Shown: positions 1 to 9,660, counted from the first letter of the stretch. The stretch is DNA of 52,895 nt from Planctomycetota bacterium (GCA_003696675.1 RFGH01000226.1:1-52895), one strand, 5' to 3'. Notes: generated from the sequence alone by a model not told the origin. A program made the numbers and translations.

Positions 1-146
1 CCCGGGAAGGGGCCAGACATAAAAATTGGCGTTGACCCGGGGGGAAACTTCCCAAACACGGGTTGAGGGGATTGCCCCCCCCCCCCCCCGCACCCGGCGA
101 TAGTCTGGCGTTCGTCGGTCAGAGCCGGGGACTGTCATCGGCGGGC
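1..146. other. Window edge, no gene; C15 homopolymer
   Basis: No gene is supported here. The stretch holds an uninterrupted run of 15 C at 75-89. A TTG at 63 is in frame with the next gene, but using it would put a proline-rich stretch encoded by the homopolymer in front of a normal signal peptide, so I do not accept it. The repeated CCCGGG and GGGG runs in the first 60 bases look like low-quality contig-end sequence, although genuine sequence cannot be excluded. Confidence 0.5.
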
Positions 147-1139
147 ATGCGCGATCTGGGATCTATGCCGAGCGTTTCATTATTGACATCCGCGTTGGTT
201 TTGTGTCACGCCGCTTTGTGCGTTCAAGTGACTCGCGCCGGCTCGGCGAGTGATCCGGCGGAAGCTGTTCGCCAATGGATCCGGGCAAACAGTCAATACC
301 CGGCGATCGACTGCGTTTGGCTCTGCGGACAGGATGTGCTGAACAGATCCGGAGATCTTGATTTTTCGTTCGAACAACGGGAGGAATACGAGTACCGGTG
401 GCCGATCGCGTTCCGGCAGGAGGTGCGTGTTGTGCAGTCCGGCGAGGATCGCGATTTGCGCCTCGCGGCACGATTCAACCGGGACTGGTATGTCACGCCC
501 GGGGGCGAACAGTACGAACATTACCTCGGGCGTGACTCTGCTCGCCTGATCGGGGGCGGGTGGTCTCTCGCTTCGCTGGTGGGTCTGCATGCTCACAATG
601 CGCCACATCTGCTCGCGTTCTGGTTGGATGCACAGCCGGAATCCGCGTGGTCGTGCGATGCCGAATCGCCTGATTCGGTGCGAGTTGACATGGATGCGCT
701 GCGATTGCGTGCTGAACTCACGCGCGTTCCCGGCACTCGCGGGGGGCAGGGGTCGCGGTCCTGGGAGCTGACCAGACTGGAGTTGTTGTCCGACAAAGGA
801 TCGCCGGCCATGTGGTGGGAGTTCGATGACTTCCGACCGTTGGAGGGTACGGGCCTGCGGTTTGCGCACTTTCGGGCGTCGTACTCGGTTCGGGCTGACG
901 GCGGACTCTACGAGAATCCCCCGTCCCAACTGGTAGCCGTCCGTCCGGTTGCATGGACTCCGCCGACCGATGTGGTGGTGTCACTGGATGCACGCCCCGA
1001 CTCTGTGGGAGACGCTCCGTGGTCCGCACGCGGACGCCGGAAGACCTGGCTCAGAGCTTCGGTGGGGATCGGTGCGTTGCTCCTCGTCGTCGGGGTCGTT
1101 GCTGTGGGGTCGGTGCGCTGGGTGAGGGCTCACCGGTGA
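147..1139 (+). CDS. Hypothetical exported protein with C-terminal membrane anchor
   Basis: About 330 residues, family not recognised. The N-terminus has a hydrophobic segment (LLTSALVLCHAALC) that fits a signal peptide. The C-terminus has one strong membrane helix (IGALLLVVGVVAVG) followed by a short basic tail. This gives an exported body held in the membrane at its C-terminal end. Between them is a soluble domain of roughly 250 residues rich in Trp, Tyr and acidic residues. Starts at 147 or 165 are both possible. I prefer 147, but 165 gives the cleaner signal peptide. The stop overlaps the GTG start of the prepilin-like gene (GTGA), so the two are probably co-translated and may work together in an envelope or pilus-like structure. 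That role is inference. Confidence 0.6.
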   Translation: MRDLGSMPSVSLLTSALVLCHAALCVQVTRAGSASDPAEAVRQWIRANSQYPAIDCVWLCGQDVLNRSGDLDFSFEQREEYEYRWPIAFRQEVRVVQSGEDRDLRLAARFNRDWYVTPGGEQYEHYLGRDSARLIGGGWSLASLVGLHAHNAPHLLAFWLDAQPESAWSCDAESPDSVRVDMDALRLRAELTRVPGTRGGQGSRSWELTRLELLSDKGSPAMWWEFDDFRPLEGTGLRFAHFRASYSVRADGGLYENPPSQLVAVRPVAWTPPTDVVVSLDARPDSVGDAPWSARGRRKTWLRASVGIGALLLVVGVVAVGSVRWVRAHR

Positions 1140-1932
1140 TCTGTCGTCCTTCATGCACCAGCTCGGACTCGCTGTTTCCTCGCGTGCGGGATGGGTGGAC
1201 CATCATCGAGGTGCTGGTGACGATCGCGGTCATCTCTGTGCTGCTGAGCGTGTCACTGGTTGGTCTGCGAGGCATCCGCGACAAACGCGACCAGATTGCA
1301 TGTCTGGCGAACATCGGCGGCATGGGAAAGATTCTTGCTGCCTACGGCGCGGACAATCGGGATCTCTTTCCTTCCTGGGTCGAGCGCGGGCGTGATTACG
1401 CGGCATCGGACGCGGGGCGTCGCTGGTGGGCGTATCAACCGATCGGGACGCTGCAGAGTCAGCGGTGGCTGGATTACGCGGACTTTGAGACCACCACGGA
1501 GACCATGTATTGCCCGGCGAACGACTGGCTTCCTGACAAGTATGAGGATCAGGCCGCACCGGACTTTGTGCTCAGTTCCGCGTTCTACATGACGCCGAGC
1601 TATCTGGACCCCGGGCTTCCGCGTGCTGCGTGGCACGATCGGCTTGGAGCCAAGTTCAGAAATCATCTGCGGTGCGCCATCCGGCATCCAAGGCGGGACT
1701 CTTTGAGACGGAGGTCTGGCATGGTTGGCGGGGCGTGTTTTCGGATGGAGCGGATGTCGGCGAACTGGAGTATTGGCAGTCGCGGCTGCCTGGGTCGGTA
1801 TTTTTCATGGACGGGCACGCGGCCGGCATTTATGAACGGGATGGAGTTCGTCCGGTCGGGCGTCCGCCAGTGTGGGCTTTGCTGACTTTTGGAATGACGC
1901 CGTGGGGTGTGTGGGGGCGGGATATCGAGTGA
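1136..1932 (+). pseudogene. Prepilin-like (DUF1559-type) protein, frameshifted
   Basis: From the GTG at 1136, the product has a type IV prepilin leader: a short basic region, then G|WTIIEVLVTIAVISVLLS with the conserved Glu at +5 after the cleavage glycine (G20). A globular domain follows. Around 1650-1670 the reading frame changes. The continuation in the neighbouring frame reads KSSAVRHPASKAGLFETEVW and then FFMDGHAAGIYERDG, the C-terminal signature of planctomycete DUF1559/H-X9-DG prepilin-like proteins, ending at 1932. Without a shift the original frame gives an Arg-rich nonsense tail to 1885. One extra base restores a continuous gene, so this is either a recent frameshift or a one-base assembly deletion. 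It starts inside the stop codon of the upstream gene. Confidence 0.75.
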
Positions 1933-1970
1933 CGAATCGGGCGGGTCTCGCACCTACCTCCTAAGCCAAC

Positions 1971-2876
1971 TCAGGCCGGTGAGTTCGCTCCGCCGTTCTC
2001 GGAGTTGCTCGCGGGCTCGATGTGGATGAGGACATCGGCGACGGAGGGGATTTGCTCGCGGATGGCCTGCTTGATGCGGCCGGTGCAGCGGTGGGCGTCG
2101 GCGACGGTCATGGCGGGGTCGACCTCGACATGCATGTCGATCCAGTGGCGTCGGCCGAGCCGGCGGGCGTGGGCCTGTTCGATGTCGACAACGGCGGGGT
2201 CCTGGCGGGCGATGGTTTCGGCGCGGGCGGCGATCTCGGGGGAGACGGTGTCCATGAGGTCGCGGATGTGCAAGCGCGCAAGACGGAGTCCGTTGAAGAG
2301 GACGATGGCGGCGGCGAGCAGGGCGGCGATGGCGTCGGCGGGGGCGAAGCGCGGGCCGCCCCAGACGGACAGGGCGACGCCGATGAGGGCGGCGACGGAG
2401 GTGACGGCGTCGGAGCGGTGGTGCCAGGCCTCGGCGTGGAGGGCGTCGGAGCCGATGCGTTTGGCCTGGACGCGCATGACTCGGTAGAGGGTTTCTTTGA
2501 CGGCGATGACGGCGACGAGGACGGCGACGGTCCATGGCGCGGGTGTGGGCGCGGGGTGGATGAGGCGGTCGATCGCGCCCCAGGTGATCCAGGAGCCGAC
2601 GGCGAGGATGAGGAGGCTGGCGCCGAGTGCGGCGAGGGACTCGGCGCGCCAGTGGCCGTAGGGATGGTTGTGGTCGGCGGGCTTGCGGGCGTAGCGGAGC
2701 CCGGTGTAGACGAGGGCGGAGCCGGCGATGTCGACGAGGGATTCGGCGGCGTCGGCGACGAGAGCGTAGGCGTTGCCGAGGATGCCGGCGGTGAGCTTGC
2801 CGACGCCGATCATCAGATTACAGAGCAGTCCCGCGAGCGTGATCTGTTCGGCGCGGCGGTCGGCGCGGTGTGGCAT
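1971..2876 (-). CDS. Cation diffusion facilitator (CDF) family transporter
   Basis: A 301-residue member of the CDF family, which exports divalent metals (Zn, Fe, Mn, Co, Cd) by proton antiport. It has about six membrane helices and a cytoplasmic C-terminal domain. TM2 carries ADAAESLVDIAGS and TM5 carries HHRSDAVTS, so the site-A ligands are E..D in TM2 (the first position is Glu rather than the Asp of FieF/YiiP or the His of ZitB-like proteins) and HxxxD in TM5. The C-terminal domain includes HWIDMHVEVDP, typical of the dimerising CDF domain. It starts 10 bases after the rimO stop with a GGAG ribosome site inside that gap and rimO's end, and is probably the last gene of the operon. Metal specificity cannot be read from sequence alone. 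Confidence 0.9.
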   Translation of the reverse strand: MPHRADRRAEQITLAGLLCNLMIGVGKLTAGILGNAYALVADAAESLVDIAGSALVYTGLRYARKPADHNHPYGHWRAESLAALGASLLILAVGSWITWGAIDRLIHPAPTPAPWTVAVLVAVIAVKETLYRVMRVQAKRIGSDALHAEAWHHRSDAVTSVAALIGVALSVWGGPRFAPADAIAALLAAAIVLFNGLRLARLHIRDLMDTVSPEIAARAETIARQDPAVVDIEQAHARRLGRRHWIDMHVEVDPAMTVADAHRCTGRIKQAIREQIPSVADVLIHIEPASNSENGGANSPA

Positions 2877-2886
2877 GGTCGCTCCG

Positions 2887-4647
2887 TCAGGCGAGCGGGA
2901 GGGAGATCTTCTTTTCCAGTTCGGTGACGGGGCGTGCGATCAGGTCGTAGCCGCTGGATTCGACGATGGTGCAACGGACGAGTTCGCCGGGCGAGAGTTT
3001 CTCGCGGGACTGGACATAGGTGACGGCGTCGATCTGCGGGGCTTGGAAGTAGGTGCGGCCCTGATAGAGGGTTCCGCCGGATGTAACGCCCGTGGTGGCT
3101 TCGACGACGGAGTTGGTGGGCTTGTCGATGAGCACATCGAACTGGTGGCCGGAGTTGGTGGGGTCGTTCTCGTCGAAGTGCGAGGCGATGAAGGCGGCCT
3201 GCTCGTAGGCGATGTTCTGCTGGAGGGCCATGATCTCGTCGTGGCGTTGCTGCTTGATCTCGGGAGGGACGGCGAGGTCGGGGTCGTCCTCCATGCTGCC
3301 GGCGACGGTGCCTTCTTCCTTTGAGTACTTGAAGCAGCCGACGGCGTCGAACTGGACCTCGTCGATGAACTCGAGGAGTTGCTGGTGGTCGGCGTCGGTC
3401 TCGCCGGGGAAGCCGGTGATGAAGGTGGTGCGGATGGCCATGCCCGGGATGCGTTCGCGGAGTTTGAACATGAGGTCGCGTTGCTGCTCGGCCCGGACAC
3501 GGCGGCGCATGGCGGTGAGCATGTTGTTGGACGCGTGCTGGAGGGGGATGTCGATGTAGGGGAGCAGGTTGCCGCGCTCGACGAGCTGGGCGAATGCGTC
3601 GATGATCTCGTCGGTGAAGTTGGAGGGGTAGGCGTACATCAGGCGGAGCCAGCCCTTGCCGATTTCCTGGCGCATGGCGTCGGAAAGGGACTTGAGCACT
3701 CTGGGCAGCCCGGCGCGGAAGGGGTCGGCGCCGGGGACCTGTCCGAGGCCGGCGCCGATGTCGTCGCCGTAGGAAGTGGTGTCCTGCCCGATCAGGAGCA
3801 GTTCGAAGGCGCCGTCCTGCATGAGTTCGCGTGCTTCGGCGACGACGGGGTCGATGCCCTTGGAGCGCATCTTGCCGCGGATGCTCGGGATCGTGCAGAA
3901 GGCGCAGTTCTGATTGCAGCCCTCGGAGATGCGGAGGTAGGCGTAGTGGCGCGGGGTGAGGCGGAGGCGGGCGGAGTCGGACTCGAAGTAGCCGATGCCC
4001 TTGCCGTCTTTGCCGTGGACGGTCAGGCCGACGGTATCGCGGCCTTCGCTTTTGGCTTTGACCAGGGCGTTCGAGGAGATCCAGTACCTGGGTCCTTCCT
4101 CGACGGCTTGGGCGAGGTTGGTGCGTTCGGATTTGACGCCGCGGACGGCCTCGAGGACTTTCTCGCGGTCGAAGACGCCGAGCATGGCATCGATGCCGGG
4201 GGCCCATTCGAGCATCTTGGCGCGGTGGCGTTGGACGAGGCAGCCTGCGACGACGACGCGCTTGATCTCGCCGCGGTTCTTGGCAGCGATGGCGTCGTGG
4301 ATGACGCCGAGGGATTCCTGCTTGGATGCTTCGAGGAAGCCGCAGGTATTGATGACGACGGCATCGGCGGTGGCGAAGCGTCCGCTGGTGGCGGACGAAT
4401 CCTGCTCGGAGCCGGCGATGGAGAGGTCGTCGTGCTCGGCGTCCTCGGCGGCTTCGGCGGAGACGGGTGCGATGCCGTCCTCGGCGAGGATGCCGAGCAT
4501 CTTCTCGGAGTCGACGAGGTTTTTAGGACAGCCCAGAGAGACGAAGGAGACCGTGCGGATCTCCTCATTCCGTGGGGCGTCCGGCGGGGTGGTGGTCGGG
4601 GTTTCGGGGGTCGTATGTGCCAAGGCCGCAATGGTATGCGCGCACAA
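2887..4647 (-). CDS. rimO: Ribosomal protein S12 methylthiotransferase RimO
   Basis: A radical-SAM methylthiotransferase that modifies a conserved aspartate of ribosomal protein S12. The N-terminal UPF0004 domain starts VSLGCPKNLVDSE (C40) and supplies further cluster cysteines at C102 (NTCGF) and C136 (AGCLV). The radical-SAM triad is in SEGCNQNCAFCTIP (C244, C248, C251). LMYAYPSNFTDEIIDA is RimO-typical and separates it from MiaB. A TRAM-like domain closes the protein. At 586 residues it is far longer than the usual approximately 440. The extra length lies in a 30-residue N-terminal extension, an acidic/Ser-rich insertion at about 68-92, and a second insertion at about 180-225. It sits between the MshEN-like gene and the CDF transporter. 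Confidence 0.95.
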   Translation of the reverse strand: MCAHTIAALAHTTPETPTTTPPDAPRNEEIRTVSFVSLGCPKNLVDSEKMLGILAEDGIAPVSAEAAEDAEHDDLSIAGSEQDSSATSGRFATADAVVINTCGFLEASKQESLGVIHDAIAAKNRGEIKRVVVAGCLVQRHRAKMLEWAPGIDAMLGVFDREKVLEAVRGVKSERTNLAQAVEEGPRYWISSNALVKAKSEGRDTVGLTVHGKDGKGIGYFESDSARLRLTPRHYAYLRISEGCNQNCAFCTIPSIRGKMRSKGIDPVVAEARELMQDGAFELLLIGQDTTSYGDDIGAGLGQVPGADPFRAGLPRVLKSLSDAMRQEIGKGWLRLMYAYPSNFTDEIIDAFAQLVERGNLLPYIDIPLQHASNNMLTAMRRRVRAEQQRDLMFKLRERIPGMAIRTTFITGFPGETDADHQQLLEFIDEVQFDAVGCFKYSKEEGTVAGSMEDDPDLAVPPEIKQQRHDEIMALQQNIAYEQAAFIASHFDENDPTNSGHQFDVLIDKPTNSVVEATTGVTSGGTLYQGRTYFQAPQIDAVTYVQSREKLSPGELVRCTIVESSGYDLIARPVTELEKKISLPLA

Positions 4648-4704
4648 CGCGGCCCCGGCGAGGTGTCGCGCGGGGCCGGGAAGGGGGTGCGGGGTCGGGG
4701 TCGA

Positions 4705-5169
4705 TCAGGCGGCTTCGGGGGCGATCTTGTCCATGCCGTCGATGGGGTAGTGCATCCCGAGCCCGATCTGGAGACTGGCACGGTCGCAGATCAGGAAGGT
4801 GCATGGCCCCTGGATGCGCCAGCCGGTGAAGCGGAGGGCGCGGGCGAGATCTTCGACGCTGGTGACGAAGACGGTCTCGTCGCCCTCTTTCCGGACGGGG
4901 ATGAGCCGGAACTGCCACGCCTGGCGTCGCTCGATGAGCCCGAGGATCTCGGGGTCGATGGCGTGGAGGCGTGGGTCGAAGCGGGGCGCGATGGACGCGT
5001 ACTGGGCTGCCCATGCGTGCTCGACATCGTGGGGTGAGATGCCGAAAAGCTCCTCGGCCAGCACACCGAACGGGCGGTGGTTGGCCCGCTGGACCTCGAG
5101 GATGCGGTTTCGCTGCTCGTTGGTGAGGCAGCCGGATTGCACGAGCAGTTCGCCCAGGCAGATGGTCAT
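4705..5169 (-). CDS. Stand-alone MshEN-like (GspE/PilB N-terminal) domain protein
   Basis: A 154-residue protein with no recognisable catalytic domain. Residues 5-28 (CLGELLVQSG, CLTNEQ, EVQ) follow the repeated pattern of the MshEN/T2SSE-N domain, (R)LGExLVxxGxLTxxQxxxxLxxQ, and a second related segment follows (FGVLAEELFGISPHDVEHAWAAQYA). In type IV pilus and type II secretion ATPases this domain precedes the ATPase and in some members binds c-di-GMP. Here the Arg that often opens the motif is Cys. The remaining approximately 80 residues form an alpha/beta segment like the second part of GspE_N. No Walker motifs are present, so it may be an adaptor or nucleotide-sensing protein (inference). 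A strong GAGGAGGAG ribosome site precedes the ATG. Confidence 0.7.
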   Translation of the reverse strand: MTICLGELLVQSGCLTNEQRNRILEVQRANHRPFGVLAEELFGISPHDVEHAWAAQYASIAPRFDPRLHAIDPEILGLIERRQAWQFRLIPVRKEGDETVFVTSVEDLARALRFTGWRIQGPCTFLICDRASLQIGLGMHYPIDGMDKIAPEAA

Positions 5170-5397
5170 GGGATGCTCCTCCTCGCCGGCGGGTGTGCCG
5201 GTGGCGGGCGGATGCCCGCGATGGGCAGAGCATCGGGTTCGGTGGCGGAGCGGTGCAGGGTTCGATGGGCGGGGCGGTCGTGTTTCGGGTTCGGGGTCCG
5301 GCGCGGGCGGCGTGTCCGTCGCAGGGTGGCCGGTTTCTTGCGTCGGGCGAGAAAAACCGGAGGATCGGGTTGCGGGGGGATGGGCGGAGGCTGCGGG

Positions 5398-6798
5398 TTA
5401 TTTGCCGACGCAGAAGGCCGAGAACACGCGGGCGAGCAGGTCCTCGGTGCCCACCGGGCCGGTGAGTTCGGCGAGGGCATCGATGGCGGCGCGGAGGGCG
5501 GCGGCGATGAGTTCAGGCTCGGCGAGGGCGTGGGCCTCGGGATCCACGGCGTCACGGGCCTGGTGCAGGTGGGCGAGGGTGCGGGCGATGGCCCGGCGGT
5601 GCCGGGGCAGGGCGATGGCGCCGGCGGGGCCTGTGTTGGTAGCGGTGTCGGCGATGGCACGGCGCAGGGTGGCGAGGTTGGTTCCGTCCAGGGCACAGAC
5701 GGGGATGTGGGGTGAGGATCGATCCCCATCCACTCCCTTCCGGTCGGGGCTGCCTGGAAGGTCGGACTTGGTCCTGACTCGGATGGTGGGCAGGTTGGGG
5801 AGGGGGAAGGCGAGGGGATCGAACGCGCCGGTGGGGTCGCACCAGAGCAGTGCGTCGGCGCGGGCGATGCGTTGGCGGGCCAGATGCTGAGCGGCGGTAT
5901 CGATTTCGTCGATGCCGCCCTCGGCTTGGTCGGTCAGGCCGGCGAGATCGACGAGGGTGACGACGCCCGCGCCCGGGGCGTCGGCGGAGAGGTCGAGTGG
6001 TTCGGCGAGGGCGTCGCGGGTGGTGCCGGGGCGGTCGGAGACGATGGCACGCGGGCGGGCGAGGAGGGCGTTGAACAGGGTGGATTTGCCCGCGTTGGGT
6101 CGGCCGACGAGAACGACTTCCGGGGTGTCGCGTTCGGCGGCTGCCCCGGCGGCGGCGCCGATGATGGCGACGAGATCGGCCTGAACGGACCCGAGCCGGG
6201 CGGCGAGGTCTGGCGGGCTGATGGGAACGACATCTTCCTGGTCGGCGAAGTCGATACCGGCTTCGACGAGGGCGAGGCAGGTGGTGAGGTTGTCGGCGTG
6301 GGCGCGGAGCCGGTCGGCGTGGGAGCCGTCCATGAGTGCTTCGGCGGCGGCGAGCTGCTCCCGGGTTTCGGCGGTGATGCGCTGGGCGATGCCCTCGGCC
6401 TGGTCGAGGGTGAGCCGTCCGTTGAGATAGGCGCGGGCGGAGAACTCGCCCGGCTCGGCGTGCCGGACGCCGGGTTGGGCGAGGAGGGTGTCGAGGACGC
6501 GCCGGACGAGGTGGGGATTGCCGGGCAGGAGGAGCTCGAGCGTGTCTTCGCCGGTGAAGGAGTTGGGTGCGGGGAAGGTGAGGGCAAGGAGGGGGAGGGG
6601 AAGGCACTCGGGTATGGAGGCACAAGTGGATGAAGCGGGGAGGGAGAGGGTTGCGGGGCGGACGGCGCGGGGGAAGTCCGGGAGTGCGAGGAGGTCGCGC
6701 GCGATGATGGGCGTGTCGGGGCCGCTGGCGCGGATCAGCGCGCGGCGTGCTCGGCCGGGCGGCGAGGCGACGGCGGCGATGGTGTCGCCGGTGAGCAT
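5398..6798 (-). CDS. mnmE: tRNA modification GTPase MnmE
   Basis: A 466-residue MnmE/TrmE that, with MnmG, adds the aminomethyl-type group at the wobble uridine of certain tRNAs. The N-terminal tetrahydrofolate-binding domain begins [14 protein letters not shown]. The inserted G domain has G1 GRPNAGKS, G2 GTTRD, G3 DLAG and a G4 variant TKSD. The protein ends in the diagnostic FCVGK, whose Cys is conserved in the family. The start lies one base from the yidC stop, so the two are translationally coupled. yidC-mnmE adjacency matches the conserved rpmH-rnpA-yidC-mnmE order in many bacteria. Length is normal. Confidence 0.96.
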   Translation of the reverse strand: MLTGDTIAAVASPPGRARRALIRASGPDTPIIARDLLALPDFPRAVRPATLSLPASSTCASIPECLPLPLLALTFPAPNSFTGEDTLELLLPGNPHLVRRVLDTLLAQPGVRHAEPGEFSARAYLNGRLTLDQAEGIAQRITAETREQLAAAEALMDGSHADRLRAHADNLTTCLALVEAGIDFADQEDVVPISPPDLAARLGSVQADLVAIIGAAAGAAAERDTPEVVLVGRPNAGKSTLFNALLARPRAIVSDRPGTTRDALAEPLDLSADAPGAGVVTLVDLAGLTDQAEGGIDEIDTAAQHLARQRIARADALLWCDPTGAFDPLAFPLPNLPTIRVRTKSDLPGSPDRKGVDGDRSSPHIPVCALDGTNLATLRRAIADTATNTGPAGAIALPRHRRAIARTLAHLHQARDAVDPEAHALAEPELIAAALRAAIDALAELTGPVGTEDLLARVFSAFCVGK

Positions 6799-6799
6799 G

Positions 6800-8860
6800 T
6801 CAGCGCTTCTTGCCGGGCTTCTTGCCGGGGGCGGGGCGGCCTGCCTGCTGCATCTGGCGCTGGCGTTCGGCGGCTTCGGAGAGACGGGCCATGAAGCCCG
6901 GGCCCTTGGCCTGGCGTTCGGCCTTGATCTTCTCGGGGTCGAGCAGGCCGTGCTTGTCCATGTGGGCGCGGATCCACTTGTGCTCGGCGATGCCGAGGAC
7001 GGAGTTGGTGATGAAGTAGAGGGCCAGGCCGGAGGGTGCGGCGTACATCATGAGGGGGAACATGACAACCATCATGACCTTGATGATTTTCTGCTGCTGT
7101 TCCTGCTCGGGGGTGAGTGCGGCGGTGGTCGGCGGGGTGAGGAACTTCTGGTGGGCGTAGAAGACAAAGGCGAGGGCGAGGGGGAGGATGTTGATGGCAC
7201 CGACGGTACCCCAGATCCAGAACGAGAAGCTGCCCGGCAGGGGGATGGCGTGGTCGGGCTGGGAGAGATCGGAGAGGAACTGCCACTTGCCGTTGGTGAG
7301 GGTCTGGAAGACGCCGTAGAAGGCGGGCTCCTGGCGAAGCTCGATGGCGAAGAAGAGGGTGGCGTAGAGGGCCATCCAGACGGGTGTCTGGAGGAACATC
7401 GGGAGACAACCGAGCATGCTGGCGGGATTGACGCCTTCTTCGCGCCAGAGCTTGGCCATCTCTTCCTGGAGCTTCTTGGGATCGTCCTTGTATTTTTCTT
7501 TGAGTTGGGCCTGCTTGGGAGCCATGGCCTGCATCTGGACGCCGAAGCGCTGCATGCGGATCTGCGACCAGCGGGTGACCGGGTGGAGCACGCCGCGGAC
7601 GAGGACGACGAGCAGCATGATCGCGATGGCCCAATCGCCGGTGACGGAGTGGAAGAGCTTGAGCACGGCCATGAGCGTGCCGGTGAGCCATTGGAAGGTG
7701 CAGGGCGCGCAGATGCCGCCCATGGAATAGATGACCATCTCGGGCATACGGAGGGAGGCGAGGACGGGGTCCTGACGGATGGCCGGGCGGGAGAGGGGAC
7801 CGGCATACACGCCGAAGGACTGCTCGGCGGACGCGCCGGGGGCGAGGTCGACCGCGGCTCCTGTGAAGCGGAGCACCATGACGGTGTCATTGGGCGCGGC
7901 GCCGGTGTTGAGGACGAGCCGGTCGATCGAGGCGATGGTGGAGAGCAACTTGTCTTCGGGCGAGGCGACGGAGGCCGGATCGAACAGGGGGTGGACGACG
8001 ACGGCGAAGTAGCGGTCGGTCATCGCCAACCAGCTGAGGCGTTCGCCATCCTTGGTGGTGCGGGTCGAGGGCCACACGGGGTAGACGGAGGGGTAGAACT
8101 TGCCCAGGCTGGTTTCGGTCTTCTTGCCGAGGAAGGCGGTGCGGCGGGTGAGGTCGTCGTCGACGGTGACGGTGGTGTCGGAGCCTTGGCGTGCGGCGTC
8201 GTACATGTAGCCGAAGCGGATGCGCCGGTGGTCGCCGCCGTAGGTGTTGTCGGGCTTGGGCAGGTCAATGGGGCCGGTCTGAATGAGGCTGACGGTGTGG
8301 GACGCGTCGGAGAGGTTGGTAAGTGTGTTGGTGACGGTGAAGCCGTATCGGTCGGCGCCCTTGAGGGCGAAGATCCGGGTGATCTTGAGGAGGGGGCGGC
8401 CTTCGGCGTCGTCGATGAAACACTCGAAGACGCCGGGGGCGGTCTCGGTCCAGACGGGGTTGGTCGCGAGGTCGACGGGCTGGGCGTCGATGGTGACGGC
8501 GAGGGCGGCGAATGGGATGGCGGTGATCCGGGCTGCGCCTTCACCGACGGTGATCTTCGACTGGAGGTCGACATGGGCGGCGTGTTTGACGGACTGGTAC
8601 GCGTCAGGAAGGGCGAGGTGCGCGAGGCCCGCGCCGGTGGGAGTGAACTCGAGGTGGGCCTTGTCGATGCCGTCTCGCGAGCCGATGGAGACCGGCTCGG
8701 TCGATGCGACGACGCGGGCGGTCGGCAGGGCGACCGCGGCGGGCTGTGGGGCTGGCTGGTCGGCGGGCGGCGCGTCTTGCTGGGCGAGGGCGGGGAGGGT
8801 TGTGAAAGAGATCAGGCACGCGGCGAGGCGGGCGAGGAACTGATTGGATGCGTGGCGCAT
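6800..8860 (-). CDS. yidC: Membrane protein insertase YidC
   Basis: A 686-residue YidC/Oxa1/Alb3 insertase, which places proteins in the inner membrane alone or with SecYEG. There is an N-terminal signal-anchor (residues about 7-26). A large periplasmic beta-sandwich domain follows, as in Gram-negative YidC. The conserved five-helix core starts near [16 protein letters not shown] and includes [15 protein letters not shown], a cytoplasmic loop with [17 protein letters not shown], the [16 protein letters not shown] helix and [11 protein letters not shown]. The C-terminus is basic (PGKKPGKKR), as expected for ribosome contact. The hydrophilic-groove Arg is visible in [10 protein letters not shown]. 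It overlaps neither neighbour but is one base from mnmE. Confidence 0.96.
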   Translation of the reverse strand: MRHASNQFLARLAACLISFTTLPALAQQDAPPADQPAPQPAAVALPTARVVASTEPVSIGSRDGIDKAHLEFTPTGAGLAHLALPDAYQSVKHAAHVDLQSKITVGEGAARITAIPFAALAVTIDAQPVDLATNPVWTETAPGVFECFIDDAEGRPLLKITRIFALKGADRYGFTVTNTLTNLSDASHTVSLIQTGPIDLPKPDNTYGGDHRRIRFGYMYDAARQGSDTTVTVDDDLTRRTAFLGKKTETSLGKFYPSVYPVWPSTRTTKDGERLSWLAMTDRYFAVVVHPLFDPASVASPEDKLLSTIASIDRLVLNTGAAPNDTVMVLRFTGAAVDLAPGASAEQSFGVYAGPLSRPAIRQDPVLASLRMPEMVIYSMGGICAPCTFQWLTGTLMAVLKLFHSVTGDWAIAIMLLVVLVRGVLHPVTRWSQIRMQRFGVQMQAMAPKQAQLKEKYKDDPKKLQEEMAKLWREEGVNPASMLGCLPMFLQTPVWMALYATLFFAIELRQEPAFYGVFQTLTNGKWQFLSDLSQPDHAIPLPGSFSFWIWGTVGAINILPLALAFVFYAHQKFLTPPTTAALTPEQEQQQKIIKVMMVVMFPLMMYAAPSGLALYFITNSVLGIAEHKWIRAHMDKHGLLDPEKIKAERQAKGPGFMARLSEAAERQRQMQQAGRPAPGKKPGKKR

Positions 8861-8880
8861 GGTGGGTTCCGTGCGGGCGT

Positions 8881-9660
8881 TTAGCGCCCTTCGAACAGTC
8901 GATCGCCGAGGAAGTTGTTCAGCTCGGGGATGGCGTGGATCTTGTCAGCGGTTTTTTTGATGTCGTATTCGACGCGCTTGAACTCGACCTGCCCCGGGGA
9001 GAGGATGACATAGGAGGCGCGGGGGTCGTGGTCGCGGGGCTGGCCGACGGAGCCGACATTGACGATGGCTTTTTCGGTGTCGATGAACTTGTAGACGCGG
9101 GCATCGCCGAGCTCGGTGGGCGGGTAAAAGTCCGGCTCGTCGGAGAATACGCCTGGTACATGGGTGTGCCCCACGAGGCCGATGCGATCGACGCGTTCGA
9201 AGATGGCTTCGAGTTTGTCGGGTTGGTCGTTGGCGTCGTCGGGGAAGATGTATTCGTTGACTGGACGGCGTGGGGAGGCGTGGACGGCGAGGACGGGGGT
9301 GTCGTCGCCCAGCAGGTTCTCGACCTTGCGGACGGGCAGGCGGCCGAGGTACTCATAGCGGGCCGCCCGCTTGGACTCGTCCGGCTCGGCGTCGAAGACC
9401 GAGCGGGTCCAGAAGGCGGAGGCTTCGGCGGAGGGGTTGAAGTTGGTGGGTTCGTAAAGGACGCCGAAATCGTGGTTGCCCATGAGGGCCCAGGCGCAGT
9501 GCTCGCGGACGAGGTCCACGCATTCGAGGGGGTCCGGGCCATATCCGACGATGTCGCCGAGGCAGACGATGCGGTCGACGGACTGGGCCGCGATGTGGTC
9601 GAGCACGGCCCGGAGGGCTTCGGCGTTGCCGTGGATATCGGAGATGACTGCGGTTCGCAC
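8881..9660 (-). CDS. Calcineurin-like metallophosphoesterase
   Basis: A 259-residue cytoplasmic phosphoesterase with all five metallophosphatase motifs: SDIHGN near the N-terminus, GDIVGYGPDP, GNHD, HASP and GHTH. The GDIVGYGPDP form is typical of the YfcE/diadenosine-tetraphosphatase-like branch, but the substrate cannot be assigned. The start is a GTG at 9660. The end lies 20 bases before the yidC start on the same strand, so it may head the yidC-mnmE transcript. Confidence 0.9.
   Translation of the reverse strand: MRTAVISDIHGNAEALRAVLDHIAAQSVDRIVCLGDIVGYGPDPLECVDLVREHCAWALMGNHDFGVLYEPTNFNPSAEASAFWTRSVFDAEPDESKRAARYEYLGRLPVRKVENLLGDDTPVLAVHASPRRPVNEYIFPDDANDQPDKLEAIFERVDRIGLVGHTHVPGVFSDEPDFYPPTELGDARVYKFIDTEKAIVNVGSVGQPRDHDPRASYVILSPGQVEFKRVEYDIKKTADKIHAIPELNNFLGDRLFEGR

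Noticed and set aside
63-146. TTG start for the first gene
   Set aside because: It would translate the C15 tract into prolines ahead of the signal peptide and has no ribosome site.
3379-5037. 552-codon plus-strand open frame opposite rimO
   Set aside because: It is a shadow of the minus-strand genes in GC-rich DNA, with Gly/Asp/Val-rich low-complexity translation, no ribosome site and no motif. The rimO frame carries all family motifs.
5330-5360. CCGGTTT / AAACCGG inverted repeat between mnmE and the MshEN-like gene
   Set aside because: Seven-base arms with a long spacer and no T-run. It is not convincing as a terminator or operator.
6488-8884. 798-codon plus-strand open frame opposite yidC
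   Set aside because: Low-complexity antisense frame. YidC on the other strand is certain.
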